DNA of 64,000 nt from Helianthus annuus (GCF_002127325.2 NC_035448.2:127322561-127386560); one strand, 5' to 3'; counted from the stretch's first letter, positions 45,101-56,113 are shown. A program made the numbers and translations. The notes: generated by a model from the sequence alone, not told the origin.

Positions 45101-45899
45101 CAGGTGAATTATGAATTCAATTTCTCTGTCCGGTGGTAGTCCTGGTAACTCTTCTGGGAATACATCTGAAAACTGAGAAACTACTGGAATGTCTTTTAGT
45201 TCTTTTCCTTTAGTGTTAGTGATTATGGAAATCAAATACACTATAGATCCTTTTCGTATATAACTTGATGTTTTCATCACAGAGATGAATTTTGTGGATC
45301 TAGATGGCTTATATCCTTTAATTGTGATCTTTTTACCTTTTGGTGAATTTACTTGAATTGACTTTTGATCACATAAAATACTGGCTTTATTGGCTATTAA
45401 CCAATCCATTCCTAATACAATATCAAATCCTGCCAGATTCATTGGGTAAAGGTTTGCAATAAATTTTTGATTTAAAGTTTCTATTCTTGCTTCCTGCAAG
45501 ATTTCAGAAATCCTAATGGTTTCCCCATTGGCTGTCTCTACTAGACATTCTTGTGGAAGTTTAGTTAATGGTTGATTTAGAAGTTTGCAAAACGAAGTAT
45601 TAATAAAACTTTGGTTCGCACCAGAGTCAAATAATACTTTAGTAAAAACATCATTAACTAAAAACGTACAGGCTATCACGTCCAGAATCATTTTGGCTTC
45701 ATCTGCAGTCAGAACAAATGCTCTAGCATTTTTAGTGTTCTTGTTGTTCGTGGCTGGAGCTAGTTTAGGACAATTTGGCTTGATGTGACATTTTTCTCCA
45801 CAGTTGAAGCACAGTCCGTTACTAGATTTCCTTCTGCAATCTTCTTCCTTGTGTCCTGGTGCCTTGCAGAAATTGCAGTGAGTGGAGCATTTTCCTGAG
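42166..45899 (-). pseudogene. Degraded Pol of gypsy D
   Basis: On the minus strand: protease ([21 protein letters not shown]), RT ([20 protein letters not shown]), a one-base deletion near 44624 exactly at the FIDD active-site codons, RT continued ([19 protein letters not shown]), a 213-bp foreign insertion (44104-44316), RNase H ([16 protein letters not shown]), TAG at 43680-43682, and integrase with HHCC and DDE core ([39 protein letters not shown]). A frameshift near 42215 affects the chromodomain-like tail; a natural-looking stop is at 42166-42168. Confidence 0.9.
44104..44316. other. 213-bp insertion inside D pol
   Basis: Flanked by 6-bp direct repeats TTGGTT (44098-44103, 44317-44322) and absent from the equivalent place in E. 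Its plus strand starts TTCTGGCGCCAGA (with a 12-bp palindrome) and is open for about 53 codons ([20 protein letters not shown] and onward to LVARLPTISM) before TAA at about 44268. I do not recognise the source. It has no TIR, no poly(A) and no LTR ends. Confidence 0.7.
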
Positions 45900-47432
45900 T
45901 GTTCTTCTTACAAGCTTTGCAGTACGGTACAGAGGTAGAACCTAAGTTCCTACGGTTGGAATTTCCAGAACAGAATTCTTGAGTAAGCCTTTGGGCTAGG
46001 TTTCTCCTCTGGTCTTCTTCTCTAGTACGGATTAATTCATCTGTCAAGGTATTTGCTAGTTCTACAGCTTCTTCTATGGTTTGGGGCCTAGCTGCCTTGA
46101 CTACATGCCTAATCTCCCCGATTAGTCCCCAGATGTAATTGGAGATTAATACTGGCTCAGGTGATGCAAGGGTTGGTACTATTCTAGCATATTCAAAGAA
46201 TGTAGTAGTATAACCCTTACTATCTACCCCGGTCATCCTTAGGTTCAGAAACTTATTGGCTATATGTTCCTTTTCATTGGGAGGGCAGAATTTCCTTTCT
46301 ACCATATTTTTGAATTCCTCCCATTCCATGTTATATACCCTATCACTTCCTCTTGACTGGAGGATAGTGTTCCACCATTCTAAAGCTGAGTTTTTAAATA
46401 GGTTGGAAGCAAACATTACCTTATCTTCTTCAGCACACTTGCTTATTTTTAAAACAGCCTCAGTCTTTTCTATCCAGCGTAGAGCTGCAATGGGTCCTTC
46501 ATTGCCCAAGAATTCTATTGGTTTGCAGGACCAGAATTCTTTGTAAGAACAACCATAAGGCATGGTTCTTCTTCTTTTGGGAATGGGCACTTGAAGTACA
46601 AGTCCATTGTTCACGTTGTGTTCAGGTTCAGTTGGTCGCTTACTGCTATGCTTACTTTTATTATCAGCTTCTTTAACGGTTTGGATAATAAAGGGCATTG
46701 CATCTATTATTCCTTGTGCCACTATGTGTTGGATGTAGGGATGGCAATGGGTCGGGTTTGGGACGGGTTTAGGTAATCCCAAACCCAAACCCGGTTAGAT
46801 AAGCTTGTCCCAAACCCGTCCCAATACCCGTCGGGTTTCTAGCGGGTAAATACCCATCGGGTATCGGGTATACCCGCGGGTTTCGGGTAAACCCGTTAAT
46901 TTAAAAGGATTACTCATTGGCTATACTTATCTCAAAACCCATTGGGTATCTAACGGGTAACTACTAACCGGTTACATTTTGTATTATCATTATAAAAATA
47001 TATCAAATAACTACAATGTATACGGAATAGAATACCTATATGTGTACAAAATGGACGTATCATACATATACATATTTAATAATATAAAAGAAATTATATC
47101 GGGTATACAATCGGGTAAACGGGTACACTTTATCGGGTAATTGGGTCAGTAAACGGGTATATCACTAAATCCCTAACCCATCCCAAACCCGTGAAAAAAA
47201 TAAAAACTATTCCCAAACCCATCCCAAACACGATTAACCAACCCCAAACCCGTACCAAATGTGTCGGGTTTCGGGTTTACCCAGCGGATTCGGGTTTGAT
47301 TGCCATCCCTAGTTGGATGGCACTATTATCCACTTGGTTTCCATTGTTATTGTTGTTTGGATTCTCATTATTCAGATTATCGTTATTCGGGTGGTTATCA
47401 CTTTGGTTTTCTTGGTTCACTTCGTTGTCCAT
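45760..47432 (-). pseudogene. Gag of gypsy D, split by a hAT MITE
   Basis: ATG at 47430-47432 (minus) starts an Asn-rich N-terminus (MDNEVNQENQSDN). The MITE interrupts it from 47311 to 46736, and the frame resumes HIVAQGIIDAMPF. The capsid domain is clear: CSYKEFWSCKPIEFLG, ALEWWNTI, MEWEEFKNMVERKFCPPNE. A frame change at about 45900 puts the Cys/His-rich zinc-knuckle segment in the frame of pol. The homologous E element keeps gag and pol in one frame, so this shift is probably damage and not a programmed signal. Confidence 0.88.
46736..47311. mobile_element. hAT-type MITE inside D gag
   Basis: 576 bp with ends TAGGGATGGCAAT and ATTGCCATCCCTA and a perfect 8-bp TSD GTTGGATG (46728-46735, 47312-47319). 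An 8-bp TSD with GGGATGGCAA-type ends fits non-autonomous hAT elements. Sub-terminal regions are dense in CGGGTTT / AAACCCG, giving long imperfect inverted repeats. No coding capacity. Confidence 0.92.
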
Positions 47433-47681
47433 CTGAATTTTAAACATTTACCACGCATTAATATCACAAAATAATATTTTAATATAGCCAATCACATGTC
47501 ACGCACTTTGGTCAAAAACTCGATCATTGCGACTTTACTCTATTCATATAATATGCATCTATTACATACCAGTACTGAAATTAAAATTACAATACCGACT
47601 GAAATTTGAAGTTACACTACTAGTAGTAGGCATCCGTAGTTTTTTTTTATACACATACACACATATTTTATTATTATACTA

Positions 47682-47739
<58 letters not shown>

Positions 47740-47758
47740 ACCTTCTCCACCATCACTT
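47433..47758. other. Spacer between D gag and the upstream ORF
   Basis: About 330 bp, non-coding. It includes a (ATT)n microsatellite at 47682-47738. Confidence 0.7.
47682..47738. repeat. (ATT)n microsatellite
   Basis: About 57 bp of uninterrupted ATT triplets in the leader side of gypsy D. Confidence 0.95.
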
Positions 47759-48600
47759 CTACGGATATGGATTCATCCAGAAATCCATAATGCGCTCGTC
47801 GTACTTCCAGACGAGTCGCTCTCCTACCTGTCTCATCCTTTCACTATTCTCTAAAATTTCCTCACCAAATGTCCTAAGTTCTTGTATGTTTTCTGCACTC
47901 ATTAGGGGTGTAGGTTCTAGGACTAGGTTCAGAATCTGGGGTGCGGGTTCCTGGTATGGAGGTGTAGGGGCCTGGTATGGGTAAGGATTTTCTAGAATCT
48001 CCCTAATGAATATATCATTATCGTAATAAGGATCTAGAGGGTCTAACCCTGGGTAGGCTCCTAGGTTCTGCATGGGCATGTCTTCGTGTATCGAGTAACG
48101 TTGCACATAGTCCCTATTGTCGTCCCACCATGGGTCGTAATTTGGGTCTAAGGGGTTTGGTGCGGGTACCCTAGGTATTTCTTCCGGATTAAAATCATGC
48201 ATTTCTACTTGGTTTTCAGGGTTTTCTTATCTCCATCGGTTGGTTAGGAATTGGTGGTTGTGGTTGGGGTGCTAACATTTGCAATGGTTGCTAATATGTG
48301 GATGTTGGCTATACCCCTATTAAGTATATCCTGGGCATAGGCATCGGTTTCTCTTTTGGCTGCGGCTAGTGCTCTCTGTTCTTGTAACTTTTTCATGCGT
48401 TTCCTACGCTCGTGTGCTCCCCGACTGAACCATCCCCTCTTTTTATGAGGAAATGGCTCTTCAGATTGAGCCTTAAATAAGAATATTCCTTCTTCCATAT
48501 CAACAGAGTACTCCGAGAGGGCAGGCTGAGAAGAGGCACCTTCGCTTCTAGGCGAACCAGACAATTGACGGTACGCGCCAGATGGTCCTTGGTCACTCAT
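47759..48600 (-). pseudogene. Extra ORF upstream of gag in gypsy D (unknown function)
   Basis: Two adjoining minus-strand frames: 48600-48244 (ATG at 48600, MSDQGPSGAYRQLSGSP, with a basic patch KKRGWFSRGAHERRKRMKK) and 48202-47759 (MHDFNPEEIPRVPAPNPLD, Pro/Tyr/Asp-rich, then a helical Glu-rich segment ENIQELRTFGEEILENSERM). They look like one ORF broken at about 48203-48243. It sits between primer site and gag, as does the larger ORF of element E. I recognise no domain; composition suggests a mostly disordered protein with a short coiled coil near the end. Confidence 0.55.
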
Positions 48601-48738
48601 ACTGTAAACTAACAAATAGTCAAATAACACATAACAAGAAAATACAATTATGCATGTATTCCCGTAATTTATTTCCTAACACTTTTGGATAAATTTTGGG
48701 TGTCAGCAGAATACTTCTGTGGCTGAATCAGTGGCTTA

Positions 48739-48750
48739 GCTCTGATACCA
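48739..48750 (-). promoter_or_regulatory. Primer-binding site of gypsy D
   Basis: Minus strand TGGTATCAGAGC, a perfect tRNA-iMet complement, five bases inside the 5' LTR. Confidence 0.95.
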
Positions 48751-48755
48751 CCTTC

Positions 48756-50109
48756 TGTCACAACCCCCGTCTCCCTATACAAGTACGGGAACGGGCGGCC
48801 GCGGCCAGTTTCGGTGGTATCTTGTTTTTATCTAATTTGGCAGCGGAATTTACATCAGGATCATAGTTAGAAAATATTTTATCAGAGAAAAATACCACAC
48901 TTTCATAATGTTAAACACATGGGATAAAACCCAAGTTTTAAGTACACACGTTGTCATAGGGATACACCCTATTTTATTTAATAAAAACATCTATTTATTT
49001 TTAGGTAACTTTATTGCCACTTTTCCAAGCCTTCAGTGCTGTCCAGTTGGCTTCTAATTGGCTTTCACATTTTGTTACCTGAAACGCGTTTAAAAATATT
49101 TTGTCAGTGGGAAATACTGGTGAGTGAATCCCAGTTTAATCAAGTTTTAATAAAAACCATTGTACAGTATTGAGGGCGATCTCGCAATTACATTTGTTTC
49201 CAAGTCATACCAATTACCACCCACGGTACTGTCAAACCCGACTTGTGGAAATGTTACCCCTCGCAAGGCAGTAACAAATTTTGTATACAAAACCCCAACA
49301 TACTGACGATAATTGTGTCCTTACAAATACTTAATAACTGTTTAATATATAATTAATCGTGTGAGGTTTTGTAAAAACAATTTGCAAAAAGGAGATTACT
49401 CACATTGCTGTCTTAGATTATCCTTTAGGGTTTCCTGGTAACAATCTATAAATTACACAAATGCACACGTGTTAGTATAATAACCCATTTTAACATTAGT
49501 AATACCCTCCCCGAGACGGCATTCCAACGACTACGTCGAGCAGAACCACGACAGCCGTTACGGAACCCTAGATCAATCGGGCAGAATATCTAATACGTAT
49601 CCACGGGTTATGATACCTACAACGGAGCAGAACCTCGTTATTTAGGGGGGGTTATTATACCCGGAGACTATAATAATTCTTCAGAATTTAGAGAAAGAAA
49701 ACGTTTGTCAGCGAATTTCTACTGAAGGCCCGATGCCCTCTTATATAGGGCCTGATTTTGGGTCTTACGCGGCCCGCGTAAGATTTAGACCTCGGGCTAC
49801 GCGGCCCGCGTAGTAGGTCGGGTAGGGTTTAGCTCGTCCGGGTCATCGGCTAGCTTCGCCACGATGATGACACGTGTCATCACCGGGTGTTGCCGCGTTT
49901 TCGATCGCTCGCGGCCCGCGTAGGCTCATGGGGCGGCTTACGCGCCCCGCGAGAGCCCCAAAAATTTCATTTTTAATTAATTTTAATAATATAAAAGGTA
50001 TTCTTGGTCTGTTTTCACGTATGAGGTGTATTTTAAGACATATTGGGATATTTTAAAATATTTTAGGGTATCGAAAATATTTCGAGGGTGTCGGTTTAGG
50101 GTTGTTATA
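48756..50109 (-). repeat. 5' LTR of gypsy D
   Basis: 1,354 bp, from TGTCACAACCCCC to GGGTTGTTATA (plus strand). The outer CA has become TA. TATA (minus strand CCTATATAAG) at about 49739-49749. TACGCGGCCCGCGTA motifs lie at about 49765-49955. Confidence 0.92.
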
Positions 50110-50114
50110 TTTGG

Positions 50115-51177
50115 TCTATTTACATATTTAATATTATTTACAAAATAAAACAAAGTATTTTAAATTATTATTATTATTATTATTAGAGTAAATTGCCACA
50201 ATCGTCCATGAGGTTTGGGCATGTTTGTCAGTTTCATCTAAAACAATTTTTTTAACCTTATTGTCCTTCACTTTTGAGATTTTTTGTCATTTTCATCCAA
50301 ACATCTAATTTGAGTTATTTTTGCTGTCAGATACTTAGATGAAAATGCCATCAACCCACCACAACAACTACCCTTCACCCACCACAAGCACCCTTTCAAC
50401 TTCACCCACCCACCACCTCCACCGCAACCCTACATCACCTACCCCCTAATTCTGTCAGACCACCACAATCGTCCACAACTAAACTAGGTCACCGAAAATC
50501 ACCCAAACGTCATCGGAAAAAAACGCCCCCAAACTAATCCTCGCCGTATACTTCGCCGGAACAATGAATTCATCGGAATTTAATGGCAATGTTATACAAT
50601 CAATCAAACCCTAAAACTATACCTTAGCAGAGCCCATATCATTTATCTTGGCAGCCTCTCGGATCACTTTTTAAATATCTTTATCTTCTTTCTATATTTC
50701 TAATAAATACCCATATAATAAACTCACGAATTTCAGTTTTCAGATCACAAATTTCAACATTACAGTAAACAATCAAACAAATTGGGATACCGCGAATCTT
50801 GCGATCGATGCTGCGACACTCTTGGCGGAGACGGCGTTGCCAGTTGCGTAACAACTGTTGTGGATTAGGTTTTGGTTTTTAATATGTTCATCACTTTCTC
50901 CATATTTAGTGGGTGTTTGGGTTAGCTTATTTTGGAGCAACTTATAACTTATTGACTTATAAAGTTAATAAGTTGTTTTTATAGTGTTTGGTTTAACTTA
51001 TTTAAATTGTTTTTGTGTGTGAAAAAGTTGTTTTTGAGAAGTTAGAAATTCTAACTTATGACTTATATAAGTTAATAAGTTGTTTTTGAGAAGGAATCCC
51101 AAACACCCCCTTAATGAGGATATTTGAAAAGATGGATCTGTAAGAACTGGATTTGAGGAGATGAAGATGAAATTTGA
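50115..51177. other. Interval between D and E with a MULE-like end, no gene
   Basis: Contains an ATT microsatellite (about 50165-50184) followed by GAGTAAATTGCCACAATCGTCC at 50186, which resembles the end of GGGTAAATTGCCA-type non-autonomous MULEs. Its inverted partner is not seen in the window. The rest includes Pro/Thr-codon-like ACCCACCACC sequence without a stable frame and the Tourist-like MITE at 50909. Confidence 0.45.
50909..51110. mobile_element. Tourist-like (PIF/Harbinger) MITE
   Basis: 202 bp, ends GTGGGTGTTTGGG and CCCAAACACCCCC, TSD TTA on each side (50906-50908, 51111-51113). The interior is rich in AACTTATAAGTTAATAAGTT-like inverted sequence. A 3-bp TTA TSD with such ends fits PIF/Harbinger MITEs. 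Confidence 0.8.
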
Positions 51178-51830
51178 AATTGTGTAACACCTCGAAATTT
51201 TGTGTCCAATAATGTATCGACACGTGTCTTGAGTTTACACGTGGCATTTAATATTTAATAAAGGACTAATGTTGACAAACCTTGAAAGTATGTAAATTCG
51301 AGGGTTGTAAATGTCAAACAAGGGTAAGTATACTGTATAGTAACCCTAAACGATGCTCATACCTTCAAACGAATAAATCATGGATCGTACGGAAGCGAAA
51401 CACGGAAGAAAGTGAGAGATTACAAGCTGCAGGGGGTTAACCGTGTCAACATGTTTAATTATACCTCTGAGTGACCCTTTGACGTACCCTAGGCCTTGTA
51501 ACAGTATAATACGCTCACTAGAATGTACTATATAAATTCCGCGAAGTTCCGTTTTAAAACGAGAAAGTAATGATCAAATTCGTACGAGAAGGGTTAAAAG
51601 CGTCAACAATGAAAGTTAAGGCTTTCCAGATAATTAACAAACTAACAGGGGACTTAACAATACGGGTAAATAACACAAGGCCCTTAGTTGTAAATAATCG
51701 AGGGCCAAATCGCAAAGTTACCCCTTCAAACCCGAAAGGTCAGGTTAATAATTACCGAAGATTTCGTTATTAATTACAAAGATTTGGTCATCATTTCAAA
51801 AGATTTGAAAACCTGAAAAATTAGACTTGA

Positions 51831-51960
51831 AGCGGGCCGCGTAAAGGTTTAGATTAAGTTTACGCGGGCCGCGAGCCTTTTTATAACTCGTTTCTGACAT
51901 GAGGATCCAGGCAACCCGCGTAAAGGGGAGCCTGATCCTTCACGCGGGCCGCGTGAAACG
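51831..51960 (+). repeat. CGCGGGCCGCG motif cluster in the E 5' LTR
   Basis: Four copies in 130 bp: AGCGGGCCGCGTAAA, TTTACGCGGGCCGCGAG, AACCCGCGTAAA and TTCACGCGGGCCGCGTGAA. The last is an almost perfect palindrome. The cluster is some 180 bp upstream of the TATA box and is repeated at about 62313-62443. Confidence 0.9.
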
Positions 51961-52132
51961 CCCAGATGCAGAAAACTTGGACTAACATGCCTTTTGAGCT
52001 AGTGAACGACCATACATGCAATAAGTGAGGCATGGGCACCCTCTACTCGACCCATAGCACCTTAGGCCACCTGCCCATCATCCATACTCACTTGTAGGCT
52101 GAGTTATAAGGATCTTAAAGCCAAGTTTTGCA

Positions 52133-52142
52133 CTATAAATAG
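52133..52142 (+). promoter_or_regulatory. TATA box in the E 5' LTR
   Basis: CTATAAATAG in a non-coding context; the same sequence is at 62616-62625 in the 3' LTR. Confidence 0.65.
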
Positions 52143-54704
52143 GCCTATTGTGTGCATTAGTTCACCACACCTCAAAACACATTCTCTTGATCATCTCTGG
52201 AGCTTCCAAGCTTTATTCTATCATCCTAAATCGTGCTCAAGCTTCTGTAAGTTGTTTAAAACATTTGTGGTTTAGTTTTGCTTAGTTAAATAGCTAGAAA
52301 TCAAACCGTCGTAACCACGGTTTGGCTTCGAGATAAGTTCTCAATAGCTCAGTCATATCTCGAATCAAAAGTAGTTATGGGTTGGTATTTATGTGAGTAA
52401 TAAACCTCTAAAAGGGTTTCCCCTGATCACCACTCTAACTAGTTCAAATGTCGAGTCAAACGTATACTTAAAAAGTCAACAGAAAGCCATTTTTGCGATT
52501 CTTGCATAATCTGTAATATAGATGATATGAAACCTGTTTGAATACTTATAGAACATGATATTAAGTATATAAACTTGTCTAAACTCGTTTGATTCGACCA
52601 TTTGCTATATTGACCCGGTTCGGAGCCGAATGTCGCAAAAGTTTGACTTTTGCTTTGACTTCAGTTCTGACCCGTTTTAGTACAATGTAGATATGCCTTA
52701 GGACTCTCTTAGGACCAGGTCACGTGATGGTTTCACCCTCTGTGACCGGTTCGTTGTTTGTCCGAGTCTTTTACGCATTCCCGTTAATTACTTAAAAGTT
52801 GACCGTAACGCCCTTTTTAAAATAAAACGAGTATTTCGGACACGTGAAGGGACCATAACCTTGCTTACTAAATTCTAAGCATGTCCCTAAAGTTTCACGC
52901 CAATCCGAGGTCTAGAATGGGAGTTATGCTAAATAGCGCATTTATAAGAAACTTTTGTAATAAACGGCGCAATTAGCATAACGCCTACCTAAACCAAGAT
53001 TTCGTCACCAAAACTTTTGCCCACTGTAGTAAAATAATATTTTGGGAAAGTGACTCTCGACGGGAGAATCCAGGCTATTCAGGAAGAATCACAGCAATTC
53101 CTCAATCCTAACGAAGTAGTTCCTCCGGAATCCAATGAACAACAACGATTACTTAGGATCAGCTTGCGAATTTAAGGATTTTTAATTAATTTTAACCTGC
53201 TCATAACCTACGGTTATGGCTACGGTTCGGTAAATACCGAATATGCCCTTTTCGGCCAAAACTTGAGTTCTACAAGGTCTTTTAACCCGATTCCAGTTGC
53301 TACTGATTTCAAATAATAAATAAGATATTTTAGACTTATTAAACTGATCGGGAAACTCAGGTTTCCTGTAGAACTCAGAAAGCCCTTTAAAAGTCTTTAA
53401 AATGACCGGAAAACCCCTACGGGGCGTATAATGAACTAAAACTCGTATTACGGGCATTATGGAAGGTATCCTACCGATAACACAACCTCTTTAAAGTATA
53501 TTGACTTAGGAAAACAGTGTAGGACTCCTACGGTTACCCGTTGCGCCTATTGCGCGCACGGTTCGGCTTATGTAACTAGTTTACATAAATTAGCCGATAC
53601 GGGTCAAACCATATCATTTTGACCCCAAGATTCAGAGTGTGAATATTAAACCCGTATAAAACAAGTCTCCGAACTTGTTGGGTCAGAATCACATTCCATT
53701 TTCGGTTTTCGCCTTTCACGCAATTAAACCGTATCTATCCCTCGAAACTAACCGGTCTAGGCTACGGCTAATATAAAGACCCGTTAGGATTCTAATAGGT
53801 TATTTTAAAACCTTCGTTCCAGAATAGGAGCCCCAGTAAAAGATATCTGTGATTTAACCGATTAAGGACAATACTTGCAAAGGTAAATACTTTTAACTTA
53901 TTTTCCGTATTACGGGCTTGGGTTACGGTATATTAAATACCGCTTGATTGAGCATCAAATCTTCCATCGTTTAGGTGGTTAATTGAATAATTTGATCGGC
54001 TCATTTAAACAGTCTTGTTACTTAAAAGCCTTTGGGGGGTTAATGACCATGTCCCGGATATCCTTGGCATCATTCGAAGAAATGGCCACGACCTTGACAG
54101 TCGGGTGTAGGCGTACACCCGGTATTATGTCTATATTATTAAAAGACGTAGCCGTTGGTTTACCCACCTCGGTTTTATGCAATGTGGTGTGTCTATTGAT
54201 CTTTAACCCGGACTAGATCCGGGCTACTGAACGCAAAGAAGGAACATGTAATTCGTTCACAAGATTATAATTTTAAATAATTCTCCCAAGTTATAAAAGG
54301 GTTTGTGCCTCGTGCATTCAAATCAATTTTAATAAACATTTTACAAAAGTGTCGGTTGAATGTATTTACCAGTGTAAACTGACGTATTTTCCCAAAAAGA
54401 TTAAGTGCAGGTACTACACGTAATCGGCTGGCAATAGCTCCTTAGCATCTTAAGAAGTCTCGCAAGCTTTGATGCCTTGTCTGTTGAATAATATTTTTAT
54501 TATTATTTTGATCCCCCGTGGATACCATTCGACTATTTATGATACATTCGATATTACAAATCAAAGGTTGAATTATATTTATCTTTATGCTTCCGCTGTG
54601 CATTCATATAATTGTGTGGTTTGACTATATTGTTGCCAACTACGTCACGGTAATCCCCCACCGGGCCCACTGGTGATACACGTGGAAATCGGGGTGTGAC
54701 AGGT

Positions 54705-54716
54705 TGGTATCAGAGC
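54705..54716 (+). promoter_or_regulatory. Primer-binding site of gypsy E
   Basis: TGGTATCAGAGC, a perfect tRNA-iMet complement, three bases after the 5' LTR. Confidence 0.95.
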
Positions 54717-54874
54717 CAACATTGAGTGAATTAAACACTATCCTAACGTGTTTAATCTCAGTGACACAATTGCACATACTTGAGTCTAGACAAGAACATA
54801 GGACAAATTCGAATTCTTTATTCCAGATGTCTTTTACTGTTATTGTGAATTTAATAGTTTTAAAAGCAGGAAAT

Positions 54875-56092
54875 ATGGCACCTGTAATTTTCCGAGGAAG
54901 AGGAAGAGGAAGAAGAGGCAGAGGAGAGATCGTTACTCACAACGATCACGAAACTGGACCTTCAAATACGCGAGCTCCTTTGACCACAAGGAGTGAAGAA
55001 CCGCAAAGACGGAGAAACCTGTTCGAACCTGCGAGGCATTCTACCTCGCACAGCTCGACCCCATCGTACTGGCACTCGTTCGGGCCAGATTCCGAGAATG
55101 ATCCCAACAATCCTCAACCATCCTACATGCCTCTACAACGTTTGGTATCGCACCGCAATTTTGACGATCCTACTCCATACTTCAGAGGTCAGTTTAACCC
55201 AGCTGACTACATTCAGGAGCCTGCTGGCTTTGTCCCATTAGGACCACAGGATCACTTCTCCGAAGACCATATGGACGAGGACACGGATCCGACAGAACCT
55301 GCTCGTGGTACGCCCACGCATTCAATAGAAATCTCTGATGGGTTATCCTTTCATGGCACGCCCTATCAGGGACCAGATAGCTTCATGGCGTTGTTTAATC
55401 AACACGAGTGGTACCACACACCATCTCATCAGACATCACAACAGCCGCAACATCCGCGAGATCCCTCCGAGGATCCACGTTTCGTGGCAGTAACGCCACC
55501 ACCTCCGCCACCGGTACAGCCAGTAATGTCTGATCCGCCAAGGCGTAGGAGGACAAATGCCCGTATGTCCACACGAGGAGGAGGGGATTTCCACTTCAGC
55601 ACCCCTCGACACTCTAGTAGTAGCCACTACCCGCCACTACCAGAAGAAGGACCTGTAAGTCCAGTACAGGAGGCGAACTCCGCACCAGTTGCACCGTCTT
55701 CGCCACCGTTTGGGTATGACCACCCAATACCTGCGTACATGGGTCCATCGGCATACAACCCGTTCGAGCCATCGTCGCACGCTCATTACAATTACAACTA
55801 TGAGCAAGACCCATATGTGGTAGGGGCTAGGTATAATGCCCGATATCCAGACGGAGCATATGGAAACATGGGAATACCGGACTACTCAGCTCATGGGTAT
55901 CCAGCACCTCCTAGACCTCCAGTTCCGCAACCGGCGCCACAACCACGTTTTTCCCCACCTGAACAAGAAGAAATACTCCACCGTTTGAGCCGTGTGGAAA
56001 GAGACTTCGAGGAAGAACGTAAGAGCCACCGAGGATTCCTCAAGGGATTGGCAAACCTACTGAAGGGCAAGAAGAAGAAACGAGACCCTTAG
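54875..56092 (+). CDS. Extra ORF between primer site and gag in gypsy E (unknown function)
   Basis: An intact frame of 405 codons. The start is placed at ATG 54875 (MAPVIFRGRGRGRRGRG) because the RG-rich motif directly follows; an in-frame ATG at 54827 is the alternative. The frame is also open further upstream without an ATG. The N-terminus is an Arg-Gly (RGG-like) patch, often RNA-binding. The middle is Pro/Ser/His-rich and probably disordered, with a TPPPPPPV run. The last 45 residues are charged and helical (EEILHRLSRVERDFEEERKS), ending in KGKKKKRDP, a possible nuclear localisation or nucleic-acid-binding tail. I recognise no family. It is distinct from gag, which starts 940 bp downstream. 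That it is unbroken while gag-pol carries five lesions is notable. An ORF in the same place occurs in D. Confidence 0.75.
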   Translation: MAPVIFRGRGRGRRGRGEIVTHNDHETGPSNTRAPLTTRSEEPQRRRNLFEPARHSTSHSSTPSYWHSFGPDSENDPNNPQPSYMPLQRLVSHRNFDDPTPYFRGQFNPADYIQEPAGFVPLGPQDHFSEDHMDEDTDPTEPARGTPTHSIEISDGLSFHGTPYQGPDSFMALFNQHEWYHTPSHQTSQQPQHPRDPSEDPRFVAVTPPPPPPVQPVMSDPPRRRRTNARMSTRGGGDFHFSTPRHSSSSHYPPLPEEGPVSPVQEANSAPVAPSSPPFGYDHPIPAYMGPSAYNPFEPSSHAHYNYNYEQDPYVVGARYNARYPDGAYGNMGIPDYSAHGYPAPPRPPVPQPAPQPRFSPPEQEEILHRLSRVERDFEEERKSHRGFLKGLANLLKGKKKKRDP

Positions 56093-56113
56093 TCTCCTTA
56101 TGGATTGTTGTAC

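Larger units (their letters stand above)
40756..50109 (-). mobile_element. Gypsy element D, reverse orientation, defective
   Basis: A Ty3/gypsy element of 9.35 kb with LTRs of about 1.38 kb (left, 3') and 1.35 kb (right, 5') and a perfect TSD TTTGG (40751-40755, 50110-50114). Reading right to left: LTR, tRNA-iMet primer site (48739-48750), an extra ORF (48600-47759, broken), gag (47432-45760, with a hAT MITE inside), pol (to 42166), LTR. Pol order is protease-RT-RNase H-integrase. It shares LTR motif CGCGGGCCGCG and overall layout with element E, so the two are probably related lineages. Confidence 0.93.
51183..54701 (+). repeat. 5' LTR of gypsy E
   Basis: 3,519 bp from TGTAACACCTCG to GGGGTGTGACA. 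TATA box CTATAAATAG at 52133-52142. CGCGGGCCGCG motifs lie at 51831-51960. A ~121-bp segment at 53048-53168 is absent from the 3' LTR. Confidence 0.95.

Noticed and set aside
53182..53457. 91-residue minus-strand frame, also at 63543-63818
   Set aside because: It lies in the two LTR copies of E, which are nearly identical because they are LTRs; being open in both is not independent evidence.
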